Source: Candidatus Mediterraneibacter vanvlietii (lineage in GTDB: Bacteria; Bacillota; Clostridia; Lachnospirales; Lachnospiraceae). Taken from it: a stretch of 64,000 bases of DNA. Below the pieces are notes generated by a model. That model was not told the DNA's origin. It did not search any database and saw nothing but the letters and a program-made list of their open reading frames with translations. The DNA lies in the NCBI GenBank assembly GCA_019113645.1, contig DXGZ01000127.1:1-64000 (forward strand), in the 5' to 3' direction. This document shows positions 39,200 through 49,209 of the stretch, one piece after another. The position numbers and the translations under genes are program-made. Position 1 is the first letter of the stretch, and every line of letters begins with the position of its first letter.

Positions 39200-40450
39200 A
39201 TGGAGCTGCTGCATACGGATACGCTGGAGGAAGCGAGGAGAAAACTGGAAGAACAAAGTCAGGGGCTGGCACCCGGCGTTGTGGAGATCGGGCGTGCGGA
39301 AGCGCTGGGATGTATCTGCGCGGAGGATGTTGTGTCGGAGGAAAATGTACCGCCGTTTCCGCGTTCTACGATGGATGGATACGCCATCAAAGCAGCGGAC
39401 AGCTATGGAACCGGTGAGTCGTCCCCGGGCTATTACCGGGTGATCGGACACGTGCATATTGAAGAAGAAGCGAAGATGACCGTGGAAGCCGGTGAAGCTG
39501 TGCGTGTTCAGACCGGCTCCATGATTCCCCGGGGCACGGACGCTGTGCTTATGAAGGAATACGCGGAAGAATATGTTCCGGGTAAGCTGGCAGGATACCG
39601 GGCGGTGAGCGAGGGAGAAAATATCATCCGCGCCGGGGAGGATATCCGGGCGGGCGGCTGTGTCATTTACCGGGGAAAGAAGATCGGACCTGCGGATATC
39701 GGTGTGATGGCAGCGCTTGGAATTCAGAAGATCCGCGTCTGCCGGGCGCCGATTGTGACTGTGATCTCTACAGGGGATGAACTGGCAGGAGCAGAGGAGA
39801 AGCTGATGGCGGGGAAGATCCGGGATATCAATACGGAGGTGCTGGCGGCGGAAGCGGAAGCCTGCGGGATGGCAGTGCGGAAGACATGCCGGGTTCCGGA
39901 TGACAGGGAAGAGATCAGAAATGCTGTGGAAGAGGCGCTTGACAAAAGCGACGTCATCCTTCTCTCCGGCGGAAGTTCCAAGGGGGAGAAAGATTATACG
40001 AAACAGGTTTTCGAGGAGATATCGCACAATGTGTTTACCCATGGAATTGCCATCAAGCCGGGGAAACCGACTCTGCTTGCTTTTGATCCGGCAAGCGGCA
40101 CGATACTGGCAGGGCTTCCGGGGCATCCCATGGCAGCGGCGCTGATTTTCCGGCTGGTGATCAGGGACTGGTATCTGAAGCGCTGCGGCGCGGCGCGCCC
40201 TCTGCCCTGCCCGGCGGTGATGGCGGAGAATGTGTCCAGCAATCACGGAAGAGTGAGCTGTCTGCCGGTGAAGCTGCGGATGGTTAAAAAAACGGAAGGA
40301 AGCGGCACAGTTACAGTAGAAGCAGTGCCGGTTCACGCAAAATCAGGGAGCATCTTCGCGCTGGCGTCCGCGGACGGATATGTGATGATTGACAGAAACA
40401 GAGAAGGACTGAAAAAGGGAGAACAGGTACTGGTAGAACGACTGGACTGA
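39200..40450 (+). CDS. moeA: Molybdopterin molybdenumtransferase (MoeA), first copy
   Basis: FPRSTMDGYAIKAADS, QTGSMIPRGTDAV, GDEL, LSGGSSKGEKDYTKQV, KPGKPTLLA, GLPGHPMAA. Confidence 0.95.
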   Translation: MELLHTDTLEEARRKLEEQSQGLAPGVVEIGRAEALGCICAEDVVSEENVPPFPRSTMDGYAIKAADSYGTGESSPGYYRVIGHVHIEEEAKMTVEAGEAVRVQTGSMIPRGTDAVLMKEYAEEYVPGKLAGYRAVSEGENIIRAGEDIRAGGCVIYRGKKIGPADIGVMAALGIQKIRVCRAPIVTVISTGDELAGAEEKLMAGKIRDINTEVLAAEAEACGMAVRKTCRVPDDREEIRNAVEEALDKSDVILLSGGSSKGEKDYTKQVFEEISHNVFTHGIAIKPGKPTLLAFDPASGTILAGLPGHPMAAALIFRLVIRDWYLKRCGAARPLPCPAVMAENVSSNHGRVSCLPVKLRMVKKTEGSGTVTVEAVPVHAKSGSIFALASADGYVMIDRNREGLKKGEQVLVERLD

Positions 40451-40451
40451 G

Positions 40452-42398
40452 GTGATGGAGATGAAGAGAAATCTGTATCTGAATATAAAGGAAAAAGAAG
40501 CGGCAAGGCAGGAGTATCTGGATGCATTTGCGGAAGTAAGGCCTTCGGCAGAGAAGATCGCTGTGTCGGAGAGCCTGGGGCGGACGACAGCGGAGGCAGT
40601 GTATGCCGTCTGTTCCAGCCCGGCTTATAATTCCTGTGCCATGGACGGGATCGCCGTGATCAGTTCCCATACGAAGGGGGCGTCGGAGGATCATCCTCTT
40701 ACGCTGGAAGCGGGGAAAGACTATGTTGAGGCGGATACAGGAGATATGCTTCCGGCGCCGTATGACGCGGTGATTATGGCGGAAGACCTGATAGAGACAG
40801 AAGCAGAAGGAAGCTACCGGATCATTGCGCCGACGCATCCTCTGGCACATGTCCGCCCGGCGGGGGAAGATATTGTGGCGGGAGAGATGGTGCTGCCATC
40901 CGGCCACAGGATCCGGGCTGTGGATCTCTCCGCGCTCCTTGCCGCCGGGGTAAGAGAGATTCCGGTGGTGAGAAAACCGATAGTCGGGATCATCCCCACC
41001 GGAGATGAGATGATGGACTGTTTCACGGCGGGAGATATCCCGGACGGCAGAATCCCGGAGACGAATTCCTGGATGTTTTTAAACCTGGTCAGAGAGAACG
41101 GGGGCGAAGGAAAGCGCTGGCCGATTGTACCGGATGACCCGAAACGTCTGGGTGATGCGGTGAAAGAGGCGCTGGCGCTGTGCGACATCGTAATTGTCAA
41201 TGCAGGGTCAAGCGCCGGGAGGGACGACTATACGGTTCATGTGCTGCGGGAACTGGGCGAGGTGCTTGTGCATGGCGTGGCAGTGAAACCGGGAAAACCG
41301 GTGATCCTCGGAAAGGCCGGCGGCAAGCCGGTGATCGGCCTGCCCGGCTATCCGGTATCTGCCTATCTGACATTTATGGAATTCGTGGTTCCGGTAATGA
41401 AACTGTTTCTGAAAAATGCCGGAAATGTCATTGCTCAGAGCACAAATCCAGCAGGCAAAGTGATCAGGGCAAAACTGTCAAAGACTCTGATGTCCAGCCT
41501 GAAGTACGAGGAGTATGTGCGGGTGAAGCTGGGAATGGTGGAAGGAGAGATGATTGCCTCGCCGCTTGAGCGGGGAGCAGGCGCCTCCATGTCTCTTGTG
41601 AAAGCGGACGGGTTCTGCGTTATCCCGCGCAGCAGTGAGGGGATTGCGGCTCACGAAGAGGTGGAGGTCCGCGCGCTCCGGCCTCTGGAACAGATCGAGA
41701 AGACTCTGGTTGTGATTGGAAGTCATGACATTATTCTTGATGTAATCAATGACATGATGCTGGAGCGGCAGACCGGGATGAGCCTGTCCTCTACCCATGT
41801 GGGCTCCCTGTCCGGTCTGATCGCGCTCCGGAAGCGGGAAGCTCATCTGGCGCCGTCCCACCTTCTCTGTGAGGAAGACGGAAGTTACAACACCGCAGTG
41901 GTTCGGGAAATGTTCCCGGAAGGCGAGATGGCCATTATCAAAGGAGTGCGCCGCCGTCAGGGCTTCCTTGTGAAAAAGGGAAATCCGAAAGGAATCCGTC
42001 AGATCACGGATATCACGCCGGATGTGAGGTATATCAACCGGCAGAAGGGAGCCGGAACCAGGGTGCTTTTTGACTATCTGCTGAGGAAGAACGGAATGAA
42101 GCCGGAGGAGATAACCGGCTATGAAAATGAGGCGGCGACTCACATGAGCGTGGCAGTCGCGGTGCAGAAGAACAATGCGGATACGGGAATGGGGATCTAT
42201 TCCTGCGCGAAAGTGCTCGGTCTTGATTTTGTGGATGTGTCTTTTGAGGAATACGATTTTGTTACATGGAAAACCTGTCTGGAACTTCCGTATATAAAGG
42301 AGTTCCTGAAGGTGATCAGAAGCAGTGAATTCCGCGCGAGACTGGAAGCGCTCGGCGGCTATACCTGCGAGGAGACAGGGGAGGTGCGCTTTGTTTGA
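40452..42398 (+). CDS. MoeA-like protein with C-terminal periplasmic-binding-protein-like domain, second copy
   Basis: NSCAMDGIAV, DTGDMLPAPYDAV, NAGSSAGRDDYTVHVL, KPGKPVILG, GLPGYPVSAYL; C-term SHDIILDVINDMM...GVRRRQGFLVKKGNPKGI. Confidence 0.94.
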   Translation: MMEMKRNLYLNIKEKEAARQEYLDAFAEVRPSAEKIAVSESLGRTTAEAVYAVCSSPAYNSCAMDGIAVISSHTKGASEDHPLTLEAGKDYVEADTGDMLPAPYDAVIMAEDLIETEAEGSYRIIAPTHPLAHVRPAGEDIVAGEMVLPSGHRIRAVDLSALLAAGVREIPVVRKPIVGIIPTGDEMMDCFTAGDIPDGRIPETNSWMFLNLVRENGGEGKRWPIVPDDPKRLGDAVKEALALCDIVIVNAGSSAGRDDYTVHVLRELGEVLVHGVAVKPGKPVILGKAGGKPVIGLPGYPVSAYLTFMEFVVPVMKLFLKNAGNVIAQSTNPAGKVIRAKLSKTLMSSLKYEEYVRVKLGMVEGEMIASPLERGAGASMSLVKADGFCVIPRSSEGIAAHEEVEVRALRPLEQIEKTLVVIGSHDIILDVINDMMLERQTGMSLSSTHVGSLSGLIALRKREAHLAPSHLLCEEDGSYNTAVVREMFPEGEMAIIKGVRRRQGFLVKKGNPKGIRQITDITPDVRYINRQKGAGTRVLFDYLLRKNGMKPEEITGYENEAATHMSVAVAVQKNNADTGMGIYSCAKVLGLDFVDVSFEEYDFVTWKTCLELPYIKEFLKVIRSSEFRARLEALGGYTCEETGEVRFV

Positions 42399-43080
42399 GA
42401 AAAATCTGGAATTTCTGACCCGGGAAGAAGCGGCGAAGATCCGGGGAACAAAAGCGGCGGTAATCGGGCTGGGAGCGCTGGGACAGATGGCCGCTCATCT
42501 TCTGGTGAGAAGCGGTTTCGAGCATCTGGTTCTGGCGGACGGAGACCGGATGTCTGCAAGTAATTTCAACCGGCAGCTCTATGCGGATATCCTGACCCTG
42601 TACCGCCCGAAGACCGAGGTAGTCTGTGAGCGTCTGGGGGATATCAGCCCCCGGCTGAAACTGGAAGCATATCCGGTATATCTCGACCGGACAAACGGAC
42701 CGGACATAGTCGGGGACGCAGATCTGATTCTGGACTGCGTGGATCAGATCAAAACAAAACTGTATCTGGAAGAACTGGCCGAGGAGAAAGGCATTCCGCT
42801 GATTCACGGCGCAGTCAACGGGTGGACGGGACAAGCTGCCGTGATCTTTCCCGGCGAGAGAGTCCTTTCTGCTGTGTACGCAAACAGCGCGGAACAAAAA
42901 GAGTCGGCACTGATGATTACGGTAAACGTTATAGCGTCCGTGCAGGCTGCGGAAGCGGTGAAATACGCCTGCGGGAGAACGAGCCGGCTTCGGGGAAGGC
43001 TGCTGTGTGTGGATCTTCTGAATGGAGAGGCGGATGATTTTGCGGTTAAAACGGATGAACTGTCGCTTCTGAAACGGTAA
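42391..43080 (+). CDS. HesA/MoeB/ThiF-family E1-like adenylyltransferase
   Basis: AAVIGLGALGQMAAHLLVRSGFEHLVLADGDRMSASNFNRQLYA; likely TTG start. Confidence 0.9.
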   Translation: MFEKNLEFLTREEAAKIRGTKAAVIGLGALGQMAAHLLVRSGFEHLVLADGDRMSASNFNRQLYADILTLYRPKTEVVCERLGDISPRLKLEAYPVYLDRTNGPDIVGDADLILDCVDQIKTKLYLEELAEEKGIPLIHGAVNGWTGQAAVIFPGERVLSAVYANSAEQKESALMITVNVIASVQAAEAVKYACGRTSRLRGRLLCVDLLNGEADDFAVKTDELSLLKR

Positions 43081-43168
43081 AATGGCGATTCTCCGCCCTT
43101 GTCCCCCTGGCCGCCTTCTGATATAATTTTCTGAAAGACAAAAGCAGGAGAAAAGGAGAAGAGAGATT

Positions 43169-44050
43169 ATGAAAAACTGGAAACTGATGTGCCTGATTCT
43201 GGGAGTCGGTCTGCTCTGCGGCTGCTCTTCGGGGGAGAACGCCAACGATGCCGGCGATTCGGCTGACGGGGCTTCCGGCGGGAAGGAAGATATTATTTTG
43301 GCTACAACCACAAGTACGCAGGACAGCGGGCTTCTGGATGTGATTCTGCCTGTTTTTGAAGAGGAGTCCGGATATACAGTCAGCGTGGTTTCCGTGGGGT
43401 CAGGAGAGGCAATGACCATGGGAGAGAACGGAGAGGCGGATGTCCTGCTGGTGCATTCTCCTGTAGCGGAAGAGAAATTTGTGGAGGAAGGACACGCGGA
43501 TGAGGACGGAAGGATGGATGTAATGTACAACGATTTCGTCCTGATCGGTCCGAAAGATGACCCGGCGGGAATCAGCGCGGAATACCCGGCGGACGCGGTT
43601 GCCGCGTTCCGGACGATTGCGGATACACAGACAGAGTTTATTTCCAGGAGTGACGAGTCCGGCACTCATAAGAAAGAACTGGAGATCTGGGACGCATGCG
43701 GCATTACACCGGAAGGCAGCTGGTATGTGGAAGCGGGAACAGGTATGGGCGCTGTGCTGGAGATGGCGAATGAAGAACTGGCATATACCCTTTCTGACCG
43801 GGCGACCTGGCTGAATCTGGAGCTGGATGAGGATCTGACAATCGTGTGCGAGAATGATGAGAGCGGCATCCTTTACAACCAGTATGGCGTGATTTGCGTT
43901 AATCCGGATAAGAATGAACAGATCAACCATGAGGGTGCGAAGGCGTTCCAGCAGTGGATTGTTTCCGACGAAGGACAGGAACTGATTGGCGAATACGGGG
44001 TGGAAGAGTACGGAAAGGCTCTGTTTACGCCCAATGCTTTGCAGGAATAA
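43169..44050 (+). CDS. tupA: Tungstate ABC transporter substrate-binding protein
   Basis: Lipobox LLCGC; ILATTTSTQDSGLLDVILPVFEEESGY, GSGEAMTMGENGEADVLLVHSP. Confidence 0.9.
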   Translation: MKNWKLMCLILGVGLLCGCSSGENANDAGDSADGASGGKEDIILATTTSTQDSGLLDVILPVFEEESGYTVSVVSVGSGEAMTMGENGEADVLLVHSPVAEEKFVEEGHADEDGRMDVMYNDFVLIGPKDDPAGISAEYPADAVAAFRTIADTQTEFISRSDESGTHKKELEIWDACGITPEGSWYVEAGTGMGAVLEMANEELAYTLSDRATWLNLELDEDLTIVCENDESGILYNQYGVICVNPDKNEQINHEGAKAFQQWIVSDEGQELIGEYGVEEYGKALFTPNALQE

Positions 44051-44056
44051 CGGATT

Positions 44057-44755
44057 ATGGATATTATTGTCGAGGGATTTTCCGAAGCACTCCGTTTGAT
44101 CATATCACTTGACAGTGAAGTGTTTGAAGTAGTGAGAACCTCTCTGTATGTGACTTTTGTTTCGCTGGTGATCGCAGGTGCGGCAGGGATTCCGGCAGGG
44201 CTTCTGACTGCAGGGCATGAGTTTCGGCTGAAAGGTCTTCTGACACGCGTGATTTATACTCTTATGGGGATGCCGCCGGTACTTTGCGGACTGGTAGTGT
44301 ATGTGGTGTTTATGCGCAGGGGGCTGCTGGGAAGTCTGAGCCTGAACTATACGACAACAGTGATGGTGATTGCTCAGATACTTTTGATTTTTCCGATTAT
44401 TATGGGGATTACAATCGGTGCAGCCAGAGAGCGGCAGGGAGATGTGCGTCGTCTGGCGCGGACGCTGGGGGCCGGAAAATGGCAGACTGGCGTCCTCCTG
44501 CTTTTTGAACTGAGAGCCGGGCTGGTGACAGCTGTTGTCTCAGGTTTTTCCAGAGGAATCTCGGAAGTCGGAGCAGTGATGATCGTGGGCGGAAACATCG
44601 AGGGGAGGACCCGCACCATGACGACTTACATCTCCCAGTTAAAGGGAATGGGCGAGTTTGAGCGGGCGGTGGCAGTCGGGATTATTCTGCTGATTCTCTC
44701 CTTCGCTGTGAACTCTGTACTCTATCATTTCCAGAAAACAGATGGAGTGTTTTGA
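44057..44755 (+). CDS. tupB: Tungstate ABC transporter permease
   Basis: Permease with GFSRGISEVGAVMIVGGNIEGRTRTMTTYI; in order after tupA. Confidence 0.9.
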   Translation: MDIIVEGFSEALRLIISLDSEVFEVVRTSLYVTFVSLVIAGAAGIPAGLLTAGHEFRLKGLLTRVIYTLMGMPPVLCGLVVYVVFMRRGLLGSLSLNYTTTVMVIAQILLIFPIIMGITIGAARERQGDVRRLARTLGAGKWQTGVLLLFELRAGLVTAVVSGFSRGISEVGAVMIVGGNIEGRTRTMTTYISQLKGMGEFERAVAVGIILLILSFAVNSVLYHFQKTDGVF

Positions 44756-44794
44756 CCAGAAAGCAGAAGAAAAATCGGAGGACAGCGTCAGCGT

Positions 44795-45496
44795 ATGAAA
44801 ATCGATATAACCGGGCTGAAAAAAACATATGGGAACAGAACTGTTCTGGAAATCGGAGCTCTGCACATTCCATCGGGAAAAATCACAGCTGTGGTGGGAC
44901 CAAACGGAGCAGGAAAGACAACGCTTCTCAATCTTGTGGCAGGGTTGGTGGAGAGCGACTGCGGTCATATTCTGTACAATGGAGAGAAAAACATACCATT
45001 TCAGCGGATGACCATGGTGTTTCAGAAGCCCTGCATGATCTCTTCTACAGTGAGGAAGAATATCGCATGGCCGCTGAAGATCAGAGGGGTCGCCAGGGCG
45101 GAAGCAGCGGCGGAAGTGGAGCGGCTTGCGGAGAAGCTGGGACTGACCTCATTTCTGGACAGAAGAGCGGACAGGCTGTCTGCCGGAGAGATGGAAAAGA
45201 CAGCGCTTGCACGCGCGTTATCTTTTGATCCGGATCTGCTGCTTCTGGATGAGCCGGGGGCGAATATGGATCCACATGCTCTGATCGAAATGGAAGCGAT
45301 GCTCCGGCGGCTGCCGGCGGCGCGGCAGAAGACGGTTCTGCTTGTCACCCACAACCTGGCACAGGCGGCGCGGCTGGCGGATGATGTTCTGTTTCTGAAT
45401 GAGGGACGGGCAGCGGAATACTGTGGGGTGAAAGAGTTTTTCGAATGCCCGGTCCGGGAAGAGACGAAACGGTTTTTGGAGATTGAGTGGAGGTGA
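44795..45496 (+). CDS. tupC: Tungstate ABC transporter ATP-binding protein
   Basis: VVGPNGAGKTTLLN, LSAGEMEKTALARAL, LLLDEPGANMD. Confidence 0.9.
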   Translation: MKIDITGLKKTYGNRTVLEIGALHIPSGKITAVVGPNGAGKTTLLNLVAGLVESDCGHILYNGEKNIPFQRMTMVFQKPCMISSTVRKNIAWPLKIRGVARAEAAAEVERLAEKLGLTSFLDRRADRLSAGEMEKTALARALSFDPDLLLLDEPGANMDPHALIEMEAMLRRLPAARQKTVLLVTHNLAQAARLADDVLFLNEGRAAEYCGVKEFFECPVREETKRFLEIEWR

Positions 45497-47454
45497 GGAG
45501 ATTGTCCAGCAAATACGGCGGTTACATGGGAAAAGTGTTAAAGATTAATCTGACCACGCAGGAGGCGTCGGAGTATCCTTTTTCCGATGAAGAAAGAGAA
45601 CTTTATATTGGCGGCAAGATGATGGCGGCGAAGATCCTCGGAGATCATCTGACCGGGGCGGAGAAAGCGTTTTCAGAGGAAAATCTCCTGGTCATTACAA
45701 CCGGACCGCTGACCGGTTCCGGCGCGCCCAGCTCCAGCCGGTTCAACATATCCACGCTGTCTCCGCAGACAGGATATATCACATCCTCCAATTGCGGAGG
45801 GCATTTCGGATATTACCTGAAAAAAGCGGGGCTGGATGCGCTGATTCTGACGGGGAGATGCGAAAAACCAAGCTGGATTGAGATTCAGAATGAGAAAGTG
45901 GTTTTTCATGACGCGGAGGATATCTGGGGCATGAAGACGTCTGAGACGCAGGCGGCTCTGGATGATAAGATGCGGATGAAGAACGGCAGAGTAAAGAAAA
46001 ACGGCAAGATCTGCATCGGACCGGCGGGGGAGAACCTGGTACTCTATTCCTGCATCGTTTCGAACGAGCGGGTTTCGGGCCGGGGAGGTACCGGAGCGGT
46101 TATGGGCTGGATGCGGCTTAAGGCGGTCTGCGCAGGCGGAAATAAGGAAGTACCGGTTTATGACAAAGAAAAGATGGTGAAGCATACGCAGAAATGGTTC
46201 CGCTATCTGAGAAATCACCCGCTGACCGGAAACCAGCTTCCGAAACTGGGGACAGCGGGGCTGGTCAGCGCCATGCAGATGAAACATATCCTGTCTACGA
46301 AGAATTACACATATGGTCAGTATGATGAGTTTGAGAAGGTAAGCGGCGAAGAGCTGGCGGAAAAGTACAATATCGTCAACAAAGGATGTCTCACCTGTCC
46401 GATCCGGTGCGCCCGTACGGTGGAAGTTGCCGGGCAGCAGGTAAAGGGGCCGGAGCTGGAGACGCTGGTGCTTCTGGGAGGAGGAATTCTGAATAACGAT
46501 CTTCCTTCCATATTAAAATGGAACTATGAGCTGGATGAACTGGGGATGGATACCATCTCCTGCGCCAATACGATTTCCTACGCAATGGAGGCGAACGAGA
46601 GAGGTCTGTGGGACAACGGGCTGCATTTTTCAGGCACGGAAGAACTGTCCGGGATCTTTGAGGATATCGCGTACCGCCGGGGCATCGGAGATGAGCTGGC
46701 GCTGGGGAGCAGACGGCTTTCCGAAAAATACGGGGGAAAGGAATTTGCCATTCACGCGAAAGGAATGGAACTGGCTGCCTATGAGCCGCGAAAGGCAGTA
46801 GGGCTTGGTCTTGGATACGCGACCAGCAACCGGGGCGGATGCCATCTGAATGGCGGTTATCTGGTGATTCTGGAAGGTCTGGGACTGTCCATCGATCAGA
46901 CGACGTACCATGGAAAAGCAGATCTGACCATGCTGTTTCAGGATCTGATGGAGATGATATCAGCTGCCGGCCAGTGTCTGTTCACAAGCTACGCGTTCTT
47001 CCCTACGCCGCTGATGAATCATCCGAACGCCTGGTATACGAAGATGATCAATAAAGTGCTGCCATACTGCGGGGCGGTGGTCCGCCTGATCAACAAATAC
47101 CCGGAGATCGCCCATATGCATCTGCCGGTATTCCATCACACGAAGGGATTCGAGTACACAACCGGGATGAAGATGAAGTTCGGCGATTATATCCGCTGCG
47201 GTGAGCGGGGATATAACCTGGAGCGTGAGATTAACCGCAGGTTCGGTGTGGATGCCAATAAGGATGCACTGCCGAAGAAACTGACGCAGACTCTGCAGGA
47301 TCCAAAGGATCCGGACTCCAGGGTACCGCTGGAGAAGCTGAAGAAAGTATACTATCATGCCAGGGGATGGGACAGGAACGGGCTTCCCACCGAGAAGACG
47401 CTGAGGAAGCTGAAGATTCTGGACGATACCCGGCGTACAGCAGACATGGGATAA
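45487..47454 (+). CDS. Aldehyde:ferredoxin oxidoreductase (tungsten AOR family)
   Basis: GGYMGKVLKINLTT, ITTGPLTGSGAPSSSRF, KGCLTCPIRCARTV, GLGLGYATSNRGGCHLNGGY. Confidence 0.95.
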   Translation: MEVRRLSSKYGGYMGKVLKINLTTQEASEYPFSDEERELYIGGKMMAAKILGDHLTGAEKAFSEENLLVITTGPLTGSGAPSSSRFNISTLSPQTGYITSSNCGGHFGYYLKKAGLDALILTGRCEKPSWIEIQNEKVVFHDAEDIWGMKTSETQAALDDKMRMKNGRVKKNGKICIGPAGENLVLYSCIVSNERVSGRGGTGAVMGWMRLKAVCAGGNKEVPVYDKEKMVKHTQKWFRYLRNHPLTGNQLPKLGTAGLVSAMQMKHILSTKNYTYGQYDEFEKVSGEELAEKYNIVNKGCLTCPIRCARTVEVAGQQVKGPELETLVLLGGGILNNDLPSILKWNYELDELGMDTISCANTISYAMEANERGLWDNGLHFSGTEELSGIFEDIAYRRGIGDELALGSRRLSEKYGGKEFAIHAKGMELAAYEPRKAVGLGLGYATSNRGGCHLNGGYLVILEGLGLSIDQTTYHGKADLTMLFQDLMEMISAAGQCLFTSYAFFPTPLMNHPNAWYTKMINKVLPYCGAVVRLINKYPEIAHMHLPVFHHTKGFEYTTGMKMKFGDYIRCGERGYNLEREINRRFGVDANKDALPKKLTQTLQDPKDPDSRVPLEKLKKVYYHARGWDRNGLPTEKTLRKLKILDDTRRTADMG

Positions 47455-47515
47455 AACCGGATGTAAGGATTAAGGACAATCCGGATGTGAGAAGACGCGG
47501 AATCGGAGGTGGATG

Positions 47516-47740
47516 ATGGTTCAGGTGAAAATATATGGCGTTGCGCGGCTGAAAGCAGGCGTGGGGACATTCGAGAGGGACGCCTCGACAGCGGATGAAC
47601 TGCTGGGGATGATTCCGAATATAACGAAAAAAGAAGCAAAAGATCTGGTTCTTCTGGTAAATGGAAAACCGGCAGGCAGACATACCCGGCTCAAAGACGG
47701 AGATGAGGTCGTTCTGCTGGCTCCGGCGGGAGGTGGCTGA
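47516..47740 (+). CDS. MoaD/ThiS-like sulfur-carrier protein
   Basis: beta-grasp-sized 74-75 aa protein ending DGDEVVLLAPAGGG. Confidence 0.9.
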   Translation: MVQVKIYGVARLKAGVGTFERDASTADELLGMIPNITKKEAKDLVLLVNGKPAGRHTRLKDGDEVVLLAPAGGG

Positions 47741-47742
47741 CA

Positions 47743-49209
47743 ATGAAAAAAGTAAAACAGGTACCGTATATAAATGAACAGACATGCGCGGGATGTTCGG
47801 TGTGTGTGGTGAACTGCCCGATGGACTGCATTCAGATCGAAGAACCGAAATATCACGGGGATATTCATACGATCGCAAAGGCAGACTGGACGAAATGCAT
47901 CGGATGCGGGATCTGCGCAGGAGTCTGTCCTGTTCGGGCGATCCGGATGAGCAGACTGGGGAAAGGGGAGAATGAATTGAAGACAAAATGGAATATAAAA
48001 AAAGTGTACTGCAGAGGATTTCAGTATGCAATGAAGGCAGGCATGTACGTGCTTCCGTGGAGGGTGCCGAAACTCATGCAGGGAGCCGGCGCGGTGAAAA
48101 AGCTTCCCGCCGCCGTGAAAAGACGCGGGTTCAGAAAAGTACTGGTAGTGACAGATTCAACTCTGATGGGGCTTCATCTTCCGGATGGGATGCTGGACGC
48201 CATGAAAGAAGAACAGCTGGATTATGTGATTTTTGACGGCGTGGGTCCGAATCCCACAGATGAAAATGTGGAGGAAGGAGTCCGGATCTTCCGGGAGAAC
48301 GGGTGCGACTGCATGATCGCCTTCGGCGGCGGATCTCCGATGGACTGTGCGAAAGCGATCGGCGCCAGAATCGCCAGGCCGGGGAAGAAGGTGCGTCAGC
48401 TTCAGGGGCTGTTCCATATCCTGAAGCCCATACCGATTATCTTCGCTGTTCCGACTACGGCGGGAACCGGATCGGAGACAACGATTGCGGCGGTTATTAC
48501 AGAGGCGGCGACCCACCACAAAGCGTCTATCAACGACCTGTGTCTGATGCCGAAGTTCGCGGTGCTGGATCCGGAACTGACAAAAGGACTTCCGCCGAAA
48601 GTGACGGCTACAACCGGAATGGACGCCCTCTGCCATGCAGTAGAGGCATATACAAACAATACATACAACAGCAGACTGGAGAAAGAAATGTGCCGGAAAG
48701 CGGTTCGGCTCATTCATGATAATCTCCTGAAAGTATATGAAAACGGGGATGATCTGGACGCGCGGCAGAAGATGCAGCAGGCGGCATTTTACGGCGGCCG
48801 GGCATTTACAAGAGGGTCGGTGGGGTATGTGCACGCGATCGGCCATACACTGGGCGGACTTTACGGTACGCCCCATGGGCTTGCCATGTCCATTCTGCTT
48901 CCCCATGTTCTGCGGGCGTTCGGAGAAGCTGCATGGGAGAAGCTTGCGGAATTAAGCGATGTCTGTTCTCTGACTAAGGCAGACGAACCTGTTCCGACAA
49001 AAGCGGAAGCATTTATCACATGGATAGAGGAACTCAAGGAGAAAATGAATATTCCCGAGTATCCGGACATGATCCGGGAGGAAGATATTGATCAGATCGT
49101 GGAGTGGGCGGAGAAAGAAGGAAATCCTCTCTATCCTGTCCCGGTAGTATGGAGCAGAAAAGAGCTGAAAGAATTCATCAGAACATTAAGACCGGAGGAA
49201 AATGAATGA
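47743..49209 (+). CDS. Fusion of 2[4Fe-4S] ferredoxin domain and iron-containing alcohol dehydrogenase
   Basis: CAGCSVCVVNCP and CIGCGICAGVCP clusters, then GGGSPMDCAKAIG, PTTAGTGSETT, HAIGHTLGGLYGTPHGLA. Confidence 0.94.
   Translation: MKKVKQVPYINEQTCAGCSVCVVNCPMDCIQIEEPKYHGDIHTIAKADWTKCIGCGICAGVCPVRAIRMSRLGKGENELKTKWNIKKVYCRGFQYAMKAGMYVLPWRVPKLMQGAGAVKKLPAAVKRRGFRKVLVVTDSTLMGLHLPDGMLDAMKEEQLDYVIFDGVGPNPTDENVEEGVRIFRENGCDCMIAFGGGSPMDCAKAIGARIARPGKKVRQLQGLFHILKPIPIIFAVPTTAGTGSETTIAAVITEAATHHKASINDLCLMPKFAVLDPELTKGLPPKVTATTGMDALCHAVEAYTNNTYNSRLEKEMCRKAVRLIHDNLLKVYENGDDLDARQKMQQAAFYGGRAFTRGSVGYVHAIGHTLGGLYGTPHGLAMSILLPHVLRAFGEAAWEKLAELSDVCSLTKADEPVPTKAEAFITWIEELKEKMNIPEYPDMIREEDIDQIVEWAEKEGNPLYPVPVVWSRKELKEFIRTLRPEENE

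Noticed and set aside
39104-40336. 410 aa - strand ORF opposite moeA
   Set aside because: Shadow ORF of a conserved MoeA gene; no recognisable motifs.
42316-43665. 449 aa - strand ORF over the ThiF-like gene and tupA
   Set aside because: Both + strand genes are recognisable families; the antisense frame has low-complexity S/P/R-rich composition.
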